From Brevundimonas sp. PAMC22021 (lineage in GTDB: Bacteria > Pseudomonadota > Alphaproteobacteria > Caulobacterales > Caulobacteraceae): a stretch of 64,000 bases of DNA. The DNA lies in the NCBI RefSeq assembly GCF_019443405.1, contig NZ_CP080376.1:682001-746000 (forward strand), given 5' to 3'. Under the pieces are notes generated by a model. That model did no database searches. It saw only the letters and a list, made by a program, of their open reading frames with translations, and had not been told where the DNA came from. This document shows positions 57,001 to 64,000 of the stretch, one piece after another (position 1 is the first letter of the stretch; every line of letters begins with the position of its first letter). The translations under genes were made by a program, and so were the position numbers.

Positions 57001-57666
57001 TTAGTCGCGGCGGCCGAACACGGACTCGGCGGTCGGCTCGGCGGAGGGACGCTCGCGCGCTTCCGGCACGAACTCGGGTTCGGAATCCAGCGGCTGCAGC
57101 GGTTGAAGCGAGGCGCCGCCGTTCTTGGCGTCGTCCTTGGCCTTCTTGTCGGCGGCCTTGCGCACCAGATCGTCCAGCGCCAGCTGGCCGACGAGACCCA
57201 GCGTCACCGGATCGACCGGCTTGATGTTGGCGCTGTTCCAGTGGGTGCGGCTGCGCACGCTCTCGATGGTCGACTTGGTGGTGCCCAGCAGCTTGGCGAT
57301 CTGGGCGTCCGTCACCTCCGGGTGGTTGCGCACGAACCAGGCGATGGCGTCCGGACGGTCCTGGCGGCGCGAAACCGGCGTGTATTTGGGCGCGGGCTTG
57401 TTGGTCTTCAGCAGTTCGGCGTGACGGCTGACCACCGCCTTCATGCGATAGGCGTCATTGGCCTGGGCCTTATCCAGCTCCTCGCGGGTCAGCTGGCCGC
57501 CCGTCACCGGATCGACGCCGCGGATATCGCGCGACACGTCGCCGTCGGCGATGCCGCGGACTTCGAGCGGGTGCAGGCCGCAGAAGTCGGCGATCTGGTC
57601 AAAGGTAAGCGAGGTGTTGTCGACGAGCCAGACCGCGGTGGCCTTGGGCATCAGAATGTCGCTCAT
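57001..57666 (-). CDS. trcR: Cell-cycle transcriptional regulator TrcR (DUF1013)
   Basis: A 221-residue protein starting MSDILMPKATAVWLVDNTSLTFDQIADFCGLHPLEVRGIADGDV, with PVTGGQLTREEL, RQDRPDAIAWFVRNHPEVTDAQIAKLLGTTKSTIESVRSRTHWN and NIKPVDPVTLGLVGQLALDDLV. This is the DUF1013/TrcR family, with helix-turn-helix segments, found in alphaproteobacteria; in Rhodobacter/Caulobacter relatives it affects cell-cycle gene transcription. The start at 57666 is conserved; longer in-frame starts are unlikely. Confidence 0.93.
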   Translation of the reverse strand: MSDILMPKATAVWLVDNTSLTFDQIADFCGLHPLEVRGIADGDVSRDIRGVDPVTGGQLTREELDKAQANDAYRMKAVVSRHAELLKTNKPAPKYTPVSRRQDRPDAIAWFVRNHPEVTDAQIAKLLGTTKSTIESVRSRTHWNSANIKPVDPVTLGLVGQLALDDLVRKAADKKAKDDAKNGGASLQPLQPLDSEPEFVPEARERPSAEPTAESVFGRRD

Positions 57667-57803
57667 GGCGCGTTCGTCCCGTGAACTGCCCGTGTGCTTG
57701 CCGGGCGTTGAATACGACGGCGCCCGGCCTTTCGACCGGGCGCTGATTGAAACGGATATAAGCGCATTCCGCATCAAAAGGAAACGTCATCCGAAGGTCA
57801 TAC

Positions 57804-57827
57804 AGCCAGGGTTCATCTTGGCTGAAC
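57804..57827. promoter_or_regulatory. Overlapping palindromes upstream of the CVNH/crystallin gene
   Basis: GTTCA-N7-TGAAC (57811-57827) is a perfect inverted repeat. AGCCA (57804-57808) and TGGCT (57819-57823) form a second overlapping one. It lies 54 nt before the start at 57881. A similar sequence is at 10301-10318. The regulator is unknown. Confidence 0.45.
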
Positions 57828-57880
57828 GATGCTCTTTGTAGCGCGGGCCGCTGGGGCGCTGGCGCAAGGGAGGGAAGACG

Positions 57881-58513
57881 ATGGCGATTTTGTTGAGCGC
57901 GGCCATGGCGGCCGGGATGCTCATGCCCGTGCAGGCGCGGGGCGACATGTCGGTGCAGCGCGTGGCGCCCAGGGGCTCCTACACGGAGAGTTGCACAGAG
58001 GCCTTTGTGAACCGGGGGCGGCTCTACGCCGATTGCCGAGACCTGCGCGGCCGGATGCGCGGCACCTCGATCGAGGTCGGCCAGTGCGGCGGGGAAGAGA
58101 TCCACAACGACAACGGTCGGCTCGTCTGCGGACGCATCCGCGGCGACTACGAGGACGGAGAAGGCGGCGGACGCCCCGGCCGTCCTGGCGGCGGCGGTTG
58201 GGGCGACAACGACGGTCGTCCCGGCGGCGGCTCGGGGGGCGGCTGGAATGGCGGGCGTCAGACCCTGACCCTCTATGCCGATCCCGACTACCGCGGGCTT
58301 TCGGAGCGGTTTCGCGGCGAGGCGCCGGACCTGCGTCGGTCGCCGCTGAACAGACAGGCCAGCGCCATCCGCGCCGAGGGGCAGTGGCAGGTCTGTTCCG
58401 AGCCGGGCTACCGTGGGCGCTGCCGGGTGGTGGAAGGCGACCTGCGCACCCTTTTCCGGCTTGGCATGGACGACAGCATCGCCTCGCTACGGCCCTGGCG
58501 CGGCGATCGCTGA
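57881..58513 (+). CDS. Secreted CVNH (cyanovirin-like) - beta/gamma-crystallin fusion
   Basis: A 210-residue secreted protein. The signal peptide MAILLSAAMAAGMLMPVQA is followed by a CVNH-like domain (GSYTESCTEAFVNRGRLYADCRDLRGRMRGTSIEVGQCGGEEIHNDNGRLVC). A Gly-rich linker (about residues 90-125) leads to a beta/gamma-crystallin domain (TLTLYADPDYRGLSERFRGE, QWQVCSEPGYRGRCRVVEGD). CVNH domains bind glycans and crystallin domains often bind calcium. ATG at 57881 has GGGAGG upstream. Confidence 0.82.
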   Translation: MAILLSAAMAAGMLMPVQARGDMSVQRVAPRGSYTESCTEAFVNRGRLYADCRDLRGRMRGTSIEVGQCGGEEIHNDNGRLVCGRIRGDYEDGEGGGRPGRPGGGGWGDNDGRPGGGSGGGWNGGRQTLTLYADPDYRGLSERFRGEAPDLRRSPLNRQASAIRAEGQWQVCSEPGYRGRCRVVEGDLRTLFRLGMDDSIASLRPWRGDR

Positions 58514-58514
58514 T

Positions 58515-59486
58515 CTAGGGGATCAGCACGATCTTGCCGATGTGGTCGCCCGCTTCCAGGAGGGCGTGGGCGGCCGAGGCTTCTTCTAGCGGAAAAGTCC
58601 GTTCGATCGGTGGTCGGACGGCGCCTGAGGCGACCCAAGGCCAGGCGGTCGCCTCTACGGCCTGAGCCAGACGCGCCTTTTCGTCGGCGGGGCGGGCGCG
58701 CAGGGTCGAGCCGGTCAGGGTCAGCCGCCTCACCATGATGCGGCGCAGGTCGACCCGCGCCTCCCAGCCGGTCAGGGTGGCGATGACCACCCAGCGACCG
58801 CCCGGCTTCAGCGACTGGAGGTTCAGCTCGGCATAGTCTTCACCCACCATGTCGAGCACGACGTCCGCGCCGCCCGCGTCCGCGATCGCGGCGGACAGGT
58901 CGCCGCCCGTGGCGTCGAGGCTGACGTCCGCGCCAAGGGAGAGGGCGGCCTCGGCCTTCTTGGCTCCCCGCGACGTGGCGATGACCCGGGCGCCGGCCGC
59001 CTTGGCCATCTGGATGGCGGTGACGCCGATGCCGCTGGTCGCGCCGTGGATCAGCAGGGTCTCGCCCGCCTTCAGGCCGCCGGCCTCGAACACATTGGCG
59101 AAGACGGTGAAGGTGGTCTCGGGCAGAACCGCGCCTTGAGCGAAGTCGAGGCCATCGGGGATCAGCAGCGCGTGACGGGCGTCCACGACCGCCAGGTCGG
59201 CATAGCCGCCGCCGCCCAGCAGGGCGCACACACGGTCGCCGACGCTCCAGCGTTCGACGCCGTCGCCCACCGACGCGACCTCGCCCGCGACCTCAAGCCC
59301 CAGAACGTCGGATGCGCCGGTCGGCGGCGGATAGGCGCCCTTGCGCTGAAGCAGGTCAGGGCGATTGATCCCGGCGGCGCGCACGCGGATCAGGATCTCA
59401 CCAGGGCCGGGCGACGGGTCCGGGCGTTCGGCGACGCGCAGGGCTTCGGCGGGGCCTGAGCCGCCCTCGATCTCGATCACGCGCAT
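58515..59486 (-). CDS. NAD(P)H-quinone oxidoreductase, PIG3 family
   Basis: A 323-residue medium-chain reductase without zinc ligands. Stretches are ILIRVRAAGINRPDLLQRKGAYPPPTGASDVLGLEVAGEV, ALLGGGGYADLAVV, LLIHGATSGIGVTAIQMAKAAGARVIATSRGAKK and VVLDMVGEDYAELN. These match the TP53I3/PIG3-like quinone oxidoreductases. It lies convergent to the CVNH gene with a 1-nt gap. Confidence 0.92.
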   Translation of the reverse strand: MRVIEIEGGSGPAEALRVAERPDPSPGPGEILIRVRAAGINRPDLLQRKGAYPPPTGASDVLGLEVAGEVASVGDGVERWSVGDRVCALLGGGGYADLAVVDARHALLIPDGLDFAQGAVLPETTFTVFANVFEAGGLKAGETLLIHGATSGIGVTAIQMAKAAGARVIATSRGAKKAEAALSLGADVSLDATGGDLSAAIADAGGADVVLDMVGEDYAELNLQSLKPGGRWVVIATLTGWEARVDLRRIMVRRLTLTGSTLRARPADEKARLAQAVEATAWPWVASGAVRPPIERTFPLEEASAAHALLEAGDHIGKIVLIP

Positions 59487-59553
59487 GGCCGACCCTTCTC
59501 TTGCAATCCATGTCCCTCGCGCGCTGAAATAGGCGTTTCACGCGGAGGCGGCC

Positions 59554-59778
59554 ATGATCTTCGACGAATCCGAACCTCGCGCGCGGCCGGGCGACGCCCT
59601 GGCCTCGCTCGGCCGAGAGGATCTGGACCCGCTGTCGGTCGAGGCTCTGCACGCGCGGATCGAGGCGTTGGAGGCCGAGATCGAACGCGCCCGGAGGTCC
59701 ATCGCACGCAAGCAGTCGCAGAAGAGCGCAGCCGACGCCCTGTTCAGCTTTGGCGGTTCTCCACAAGCGGGCTCATGA
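59554..59778 (+). CDS. DUF1192 small protein
   Basis: A 74-residue acidic helical protein: MIFDESEPRARPGDALASLGREDLDPLSVEALHARIEALEAEIERARRSIARKQSQKSAADALF. LSVEELxxRIxxLxxEIxR followed by KxxxxxAADxLF is the DUF1192 signature. Function unknown. It precedes a DUF1465 gene by 90 nt on the same strand. Confidence 0.85.
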   Translation: MIFDESEPRARPGDALASLGREDLDPLSVEALHARIEALEAEIERARRSIARKQSQKSAADALFSFGGSPQAGS

Positions 59779-59868
59779 CGCAGAGCGCGATCCGTGGCAT
59801 GACGGTTGCAGGCTTGGGGAGCCGGGCGTCGCAGGACGCCGAAGTTGGTACGGACGCGCGCACAGCCC

Positions 59869-60390
59869 ATGATGATGCCTGAACTCACCGCCGGCGCCGA
59901 CCAGAGCAGCGCAGATCGCGCCGCCGCCGTGCGCGACTTCGCCCGTTCCGAACTGTTCGACCGCACCTTTCGCGAGGGCATGGAACTTGTCGAGGAGACC
60001 GCCGCCTATCTGGACGGCGACGGACGACGGGAATCTAAGATGCTGTCGCGGGCGGCGGCTCTGGCCTATGCCGCCGAGAGCATGCGGCTGACCACGCGAC
60101 TGATGCAGATTGCCTCGTGGCTCCTGGTGCAGCGGGCCGTGCGCGAGGGCGACATGACGCCCGAAGCCGCCGGCGAGTCGCGCTACCGGCTGAACGAACG
60201 CAAGATCGAGCGCGAGCCCAGCCATGCCGAGCTGCCGATCGCGCTGATCGAATACCTGGTGCGGGCCGACAAGCTGTTCGAGCGGACGGTGTACCTGGAC
60301 CGGCGCATGTACATGGGCGAAGGCGAGCCGCCCGCGGCCAATCCGGTGCTGAGCCAGATGGATCGCCTCCAGGCCGCCTTCGGGCGGTAG
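59869..60390 (+). CDS. DUF1465 protein
   Basis: A 173-residue helical protein: ARSELFDRTFREGMELVEETAAYLDGDGRRESKMLSRAAALAYAAESMRLTTRLMQIASWLLVQRAVREGDM, RYRLNERKIER, IEYLVRADKLFERTVYLDRRMY. This is DUF1465, conserved in alphaproteobacteria and of unknown function. Three ATGs in a row (59869, 59872, 59875) may serve as start. It is downstream of DUF1192, as is common. Confidence 0.85.
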   Translation: MMMPELTAGADQSSADRAAAVRDFARSELFDRTFREGMELVEETAAYLDGDGRRESKMLSRAAALAYAAESMRLTTRLMQIASWLLVQRAVREGDMTPEAAGESRYRLNERKIEREPSHAELPIALIEYLVRADKLFERTVYLDRRMYMGEGEPPAANPVLSQMDRLQAAFGR

Positions 60391-60410
60391 GGACCGAGCG
60401 ACGCGATCTT

Positions 60411-60433
60411 CTCCCTCCCCGGACGGGGAGGGA
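60411..60433. repeat. Single arm of the 3801-type palindromic repeat
   Basis: CTCCCTCCCCGGACGGGGAGGG is a perfect hairpin that matches the arms of the large palindrome at 3801-3961. It lies in the short gap between the DUF1465 gene and the L,D-transpeptidase stop and could act as a bidirectional transcript end. Confidence 0.6.
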
Positions 60434-60454
60434 AAAATCGAGATCGATTAAGGC

Positions 60455-62020
60455 CTACGGTCCGACGTCGTTGGAGTCGGTCTGGCCGTCATCGACGGGC
60501 TTGGGCAGGCTGACGGCGATGCCAAGCGCCTGGGCCAGCTTGTCGTCGCGGCCATAGACGTCTTCGCGGAAGGCGACGCGACCCTGACCGTCGACAAAGG
60601 CGGTCCAGTAGAGGAGGCGCACAGTGACGTCGCGGCCGGTGGTGACGCGGGTCGTTTCGCGGCTGTCCTGTGCGGCGTCGAACTCGCCCAGCTTGACCGG
60701 GTCGGGCGACAGCAGCAGGCGCGCGAACTCGACCGCATTCTGCACCCGCACGCAGCCGTGGCTGCGCTGGCGCATGGCCAGGTTGAAGGCGGCCTTCGAC
60801 GGCGTGTCGTGCAGGAAGATGGCGTAGCTGTCCTGCAGCTCGAACTTGACGTAGCCGAGGGCCGAGCGCGGGCCCGCGCGCTGGATCACCGTACCCTCGC
60901 GCACGAACATGTCGTTGGCGGCGAGATAGCCGGGCCCCTTGGGCAGGATTTCGCGGCGCGCGATGCCGGCCGGCACATACCAGGGCGGGTTGGCCACGAC
61001 CGAGGCGAAGGGCTTTTCCAGGCTGGGCGTCTGGTTGTCGGCGGTGCCGACCACCACGCGGTTGGAGTGGACGGGCTTTGCGTCCTTCCAATAGACCATG
61101 ATGGCGGCCGCGGTGTTGACCTCGATCCGCTCGGGCGCGACCTCGCGCTTCAGCCAGCGGCGACGTTCCAGGTTCAGGGCGATCTGGCGGGCGCGGTCCT
61201 GCGCCGAGGCGGACAGCGACCGCTGGGTGCCCGTGCCGATGCGGCCGTCGGCGCCCAGGCCGTGGCGGGCCTGGAAGCCCTTGACCGCGTTCTGAAGCTC
61301 GGAGCCATAGACGAGCCCTTGCGCCTTCAGCCGTGCGCCGTCGTCCTGCGACAGGTCGCCCTCGGCGGCCAGGCGGGCGATCAGGGCGGGGATGCGCCGG
61401 TCGCTCATGCCCGGCTCGATGGTCTGGCCTTGGGCAAAGGCGGGCCAGCCGCCATTGGCCATCAGGCGGCGATAGCGGATGTAGCCGGCCGACAGGTTCT
61501 GATAGCCGATGTCGGTGGGCGCCAGGCCTTCGTACCAGTCGAGCAGGCGGTTGCGCGCCATGGCGTCGGTCAGGCCGCCGGGCAGATCGACCCGGTTCTT
61601 CTGCATCTCCCAGAGCTCTTCCACCGTCTCCGGGCGGACGCGGCCCTCGGCCAGCACACGGGCGTAGAGCAGGGCGGCCGCGGTGGTGCGCAGCTCGGCC
61701 GAGGCGGGATCGGCCGCCAGGCCCACGAAGTCGAAGAAGTCGCCCTGAGCCAGGCCGTGGCGTTCGCTGCGGGCGGCGACGGCGTTCAAGGCGCGCAGGC
61801 GCTCGGCGTTCCAGACCGGGCGCCAGCCGTTGGCCTCGTAGAAGGCGCGAACGTCGCCCTGTTGCTCTTCAGGCAGGCGCGCGATCTGGTCGCTGAAGCT
61901 GTTGAAGAAGGCGGTCGCCCGCGGGTCGCGCTGGGCATAGACCGGCTGTTGCGCGACCGCGGCGCCGGCGAAGGTCAGGGCCGCCGTCGCGGCGCCCAGG
62001 CCCAATTCCCGTCTGTTCAT
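60455..62020 (-). CDS. L,D-transpeptidase with peptidoglycan-binding domain (YcbB/LdtD-like)
   Basis: A 521-residue periplasmic enzyme that makes 3-3 peptidoglycan cross-links. The signal peptide carries a Tat-like start (MNRRELGLGAATAALTFAGAAVAQ). Then come the scaffold region (RALNAVAARSERHGL, PADYxF-like GDFFDFVGLA), a PG_binding domain (LQNAVKGFQARHGLGADGRIGTGT) and the YkuD catalytic domain (IFLHDTPSKAAFNLAMRQRSHGCVRVQNAVEFARLLL, with His, Ser-His-Gly-Cys). ATG at 62020 is preferred over an upstream extension. Confidence 0.92.
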   Translation of the reverse strand: MNRRELGLGAATAALTFAGAAVAQQPVYAQRDPRATAFFNSFSDQIARLPEEQQGDVRAFYEANGWRPVWNAERLRALNAVAARSERHGLAQGDFFDFVGLAADPASAELRTTAAALLYARVLAEGRVRPETVEELWEMQKNRVDLPGGLTDAMARNRLLDWYEGLAPTDIGYQNLSAGYIRYRRLMANGGWPAFAQGQTIEPGMSDRRIPALIARLAAEGDLSQDDGARLKAQGLVYGSELQNAVKGFQARHGLGADGRIGTGTQRSLSASAQDRARQIALNLERRRWLKREVAPERIEVNTAAAIMVYWKDAKPVHSNRVVVGTADNQTPSLEKPFASVVANPPWYVPAGIARREILPKGPGYLAANDMFVREGTVIQRAGPRSALGYVKFELQDSYAIFLHDTPSKAAFNLAMRQRSHGCVRVQNAVEFARLLLSPDPVKLGEFDAAQDSRETTRVTTGRDVTVRLLYWTAFVDGQGRVAFREDVYGRDDKLAQALGIAVSLPKPVDDGQTDSNDVGP

Positions 62021-62114
62021 ACTCGAAGCTCTGGATCGACTCTTGGCGTCCGCCGGTCGGGACGCCCCCGACGGGTCGAACGTGCGTGTATTATCGCCGT
62101 TCCGGACAAACAGA

Positions 62115-62140
62115 AAGCGCCGGCCTTGCGACCGGCGCTT
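62115..62140 (-). terminator. Rho-independent terminator of rpmE
   Basis: Minus strand AAGCGCCGG and CCGGCGCTT pair around TCGCAAGG, followed by TCTGTTTG. It lies 38 nt after the rpmE stop. Confidence 0.75.
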
Positions 62141-62178
62141 GCAGTGACCTATTCGCCGCACCTGCGGCGAGCGGGCGC

Positions 62179-62403
62179 TTACTTCTTGATGAAGCCGGCA
62201 AACTTGTTGTTGAAGCGCGAAACGCGGCCGCCGCGGTCCATCAGCTGCTGGTTGCCGCCGGTCCAGGCCGGGTGCGTCGACGGATCGATGTCCAGGTTCA
62301 GCGTGTCCCCTTCCTTCCCGTAGGTCGAACGGGTCTGGTAGGTGGAACCATCCACCATGGTCACGGTGATGAAGTGGTAGTCGGGGTGGGTATCCGCCTT
62401 CAT
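62179..62403 (-). CDS. rpmE: 50S ribosomal protein L31 (RpmE), zinc-less type
   Basis: A 74-residue ribosomal protein: [45 protein letters not shown] and FNNKFAGF. No cysteines are present, so this is the C-minus form that does not bind zinc, usual in alphaproteobacteria. ATG at 62403. A longer in-frame form from 62541 is unlikely. Confidence 0.95.
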   Translation of the reverse strand: MKADTHPDYHFITVTMVDGSTYQTRSTYGKEGDTLNLDIDPSTHPAWTGGNQQLMDRGGRVSRFNNKFAGFIKK

Positions 62404-62539
62404 GGTCGTCGTCCGGTCTCTGGCGCGATGACGATGCCGACCGTCGCTGCGCATGCAAAATGAGAAACCCGCCGAGGGCCCCGGCGGGAAGAGGGCGGCG
62501 TTTACACCGGGGGGCGATCCGGGGCAAGAGGCGCGGGCC

Positions 62540-64000
62540 ATGACCGACGCCGCGCCTTCCGCTCCCGCCCGCCCCGAAGCTTACGGTCGCCCCGGCGCCG
62601 GCGCCTTGCTGATGGAGCAGATGGACGAGGCGGGCGGCAAGCGCGCCAAGACCCGCAACGTCCGGCCGCTGGCGCGCCTGATCCCCTATGCGATGCGGCA
62701 CAAGGGGCATGCGTCGCTGGCGGTGCTGTGGCTGCTGGCGTCCACCGCGGCGTCTCTTGGCCTGACCGCCATGGCGCGGGGCGCCATCGACCACGGGTTC
62801 GAGAACGGCGGGCGCGACCTGGACGTGTGGTTCCTGCTGCTCGGCGCCAACGCCCTGTTCCTCGGGCTGGCGACGGCGGCGCGCTACTTCTACGTCACGC
62901 GTACGGGCGAGCGGGTCATCGCCGATGTGCGCAAGGGCCTGTTCGGCCGCATCCTGACGCTGGATCCCAGCTTCTACACCCACATGCGCACGGGCGAGGT
63001 GCTGTCGCGGCTGACCACCGACATCGCCCTGGTCGAGACGCTGATGACGACCTCGATCTCCTATGCGCTCAGGAACCTGCTGACGCTGATCGGGGGCGTG
63101 GCCCTGCTGTTTTTCGTCAGTCCCAAGCTGACGGGCATGGTGCTGCTGATCGTGCCGCTGCTGATCGTGCCGCTGTTCGTGTTCGGGCGTCGCGTCAGGA
63201 AGCTGACGGTGGCGTCGCAAGACCGATTCGCCAATGCCGTGGGCTTCGCCGGCGAAAGCGTGGACGCCATCGAAACGGTGCAGGCGTTCGGGCGTGAGCG
63301 CAGCGCGATCGACCGGTTCGGCTCGGCGGTCGAGGATGCGTTCGGCGCCTCGCTGATCCGCATGAAGGCGCGCGCCTGGATGACGGCCATGATCATCGTC
63401 GTGATGTTCGGCGGCGTGACGCTGGTGCTGTGGCTGGGGGCGCAGGACGTGATCTCGGGCGCCATGACGCCGGGCGCCCTGATCCAGTTCGTGCTGCTGT
63501 CGGTGTTTGCGGCCGGAGCGGTCGGCGCGCTCGGCGAAAGCTGGGGCGACGTGCAGAAGGCTGCCGGCGCCATGGAGCGGATCGAGGAACTGATGCGGTC
63601 CGAACCGGGGACCGCCGCGCCGGCTTCGCCTCGCGTCCTGCCATCGCCGCCGCGCGGAGAGGTGTCGATGTCCGGGGTGGAATTCGCCTATCCGGGACGC
63701 TCGGACCTGCCGGCGCTGAAGGGCTTTTCGCTTACGGTGCGGCCAGGCGAGACGGTTGCGCTGGTGGGGCCGTCGGGTGCGGGCAAATCCACGGTGTTCC
63801 GCCTGCTGCTGCGCTTCTACGACCCGAACTCCGGCTTGGTCTCGGTCGACGGCGTCGATGTGCGCGACGCCGATCCGGTGGAGGTGCGCAACCGCTTCGC
63901 CTGGGTGTCGCAGGAGACGCCGCTGTTCTCCGGCTCGGCCTTGGAGAACATCCGCTTCGGGCGCGAGGCGACGACGTTGGACGAGGCGCGCGACGTCGCC
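62540..64000 (+). CDS. ABC exporter, fused permease-ATPase (cut by window edge)
   Basis: At least 487 residues, open at the right edge. Six transmembrane helices are expected ([108 protein letters not shown]). The ATPase follows: [24 protein letters not shown], Walker [23 protein letters not shown] and Q-loop [14 protein letters not shown]. It resembles MsbA/BmrA-like exporters (TIGR02204 type). Substrate not determinable. ATG at 62540 diverges from rpmE. Confidence 0.88.
   Translation, partial: MTDAAPSAPARPEAYGRPGAGALLMEQMDEAGGKRAKTRNVRPLARLIPYAMRHKGHASLAVLWLLASTAASLGLTAMARGAIDHGFENGGRDLDVWFLLLGANALFLGLATAARYFYVTRTGERVIADVRKGLFGRILTLDPSFYTHMRTGEVLSRLTTDIALVETLMTTSISYALRNLLTLIGGVALLFFVSPKLTGMVLLIVPLLIVPLFVFGRRVRKLTVASQDRFANAVGFAGESVDAIETVQAFGRERSAIDRFGSAVEDAFGASLIRMKARAWMTAMIIVVMFGGVTLVLWLGAQDVISGAMTPGALIQFVLLSVFAAGAVGALGESWGDVQKAAGAMERIEELMRSEPGTAAPASPRVLPSPPRGEVSMSGVEFAYPGRSDLPALKGFSLTVRPGETVALVGPSGAGKSTVFRLLLRFYDPNSGLVSVDGVDVRDADPVEVRNRFAWVSQETPLFSGSALENIRFGREATTLDEARDVA

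Overview
The window looks like chromosomal DNA of a GC-rich alphaproteobacterium of the order Caulobacterales, and Brevundimonas is my best guess. This rests on a SciP (DUF1153) gene next to flgE/flgD/fliK with a CtrA-type box upstream, a TrcR (DUF1013) gene, a class I lysyl-tRNA synthetase, an alphaproteobacterial LexA box (GTTC-N7-GTTC), and small DUF465, DUF1192 and DUF1465 proteins. The genus is an inference; no 16S rRNA gene is present.

Layout. 1-5.6 kb: the 5' part of a TamA-like outer-membrane assembly gene, small lipoproteins, tRNA-Lys(TTT), tgt and queA, with a cluster of palindromic intergenic repeats between the last two. 5.6-15 kb: phospholipase D-like protein, MsrA, an NmrA-like protein, class I LysRS, an SH3 envelope protein, an S24 repressor-like protein, a tandem pair of paralogous small proteins, two PaaI-like thioesterases and a ligase-associated exonuclease. 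A complete IS5-family element lies at the stop codon of the exonuclease. 15.8-23 kb: a hybrid histidine kinase, queC-queE-queD, an alpha/beta hydrolase, mnmA and a divergent SDR/HxlR pair. 23-30.7 kb: flagellar hook and junction genes (sciP, flgE, flgD, fliK; divergent flgK, flgL) driven by two near-identical sigma-54 promoters.

30.7-33.5 kb: a two-gene DNA repair operon (radical SAM protein plus DUF4130-UdgX fusion) with a LexA box. A 75-nt palindromic repeat is inserted in frame in the second gene. 33.6-37.2 kb: an Mla-type lipid ABC transporter (STAS-MlaE, MlaF, MlaD, auxiliary lipoprotein). 37.2-39 kb: scoA and scoB split by a low-GC cassette that carries a four-helix bundle (23S rRNA intervening-sequence family) gene bounded by inverted GGGTGTAG-type repeats; I consider this the most unusual feature. 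39-44.5 kb: secreted and stress-type proteins, and a type III polyketide synthase coupled to an ICMT-like methyltransferase. 44.5-49 kb: an unusual kinase-receiver-HPt-EAL protein, a deleted IS copy at its stop codon, and a GGDEF protein. 49-64 kb: purE-purK, COQ9-like gene divergent from rpsU (which appears to start with CTG), an ABC exporter, M23 peptidase, ubiX, trcR, a CVNH/crystallin fusion, an L,D-transpeptidase, rpmE and a truncated ABC exporter.

The content is mostly core housekeeping: queuosine and 2-thiouridine tRNA modification, flagellar assembly under CtrA/sigma-54 control, envelope lipid transport, cyclic-di-GMP signalling and purine synthesis. Accessory insertions are small: two IS5-family copies, several palindromic repeats and the four-helix bundle cassette. 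No CRISPR array, prophage or integrase was seen. All coordinates and motif matches were read by eye.
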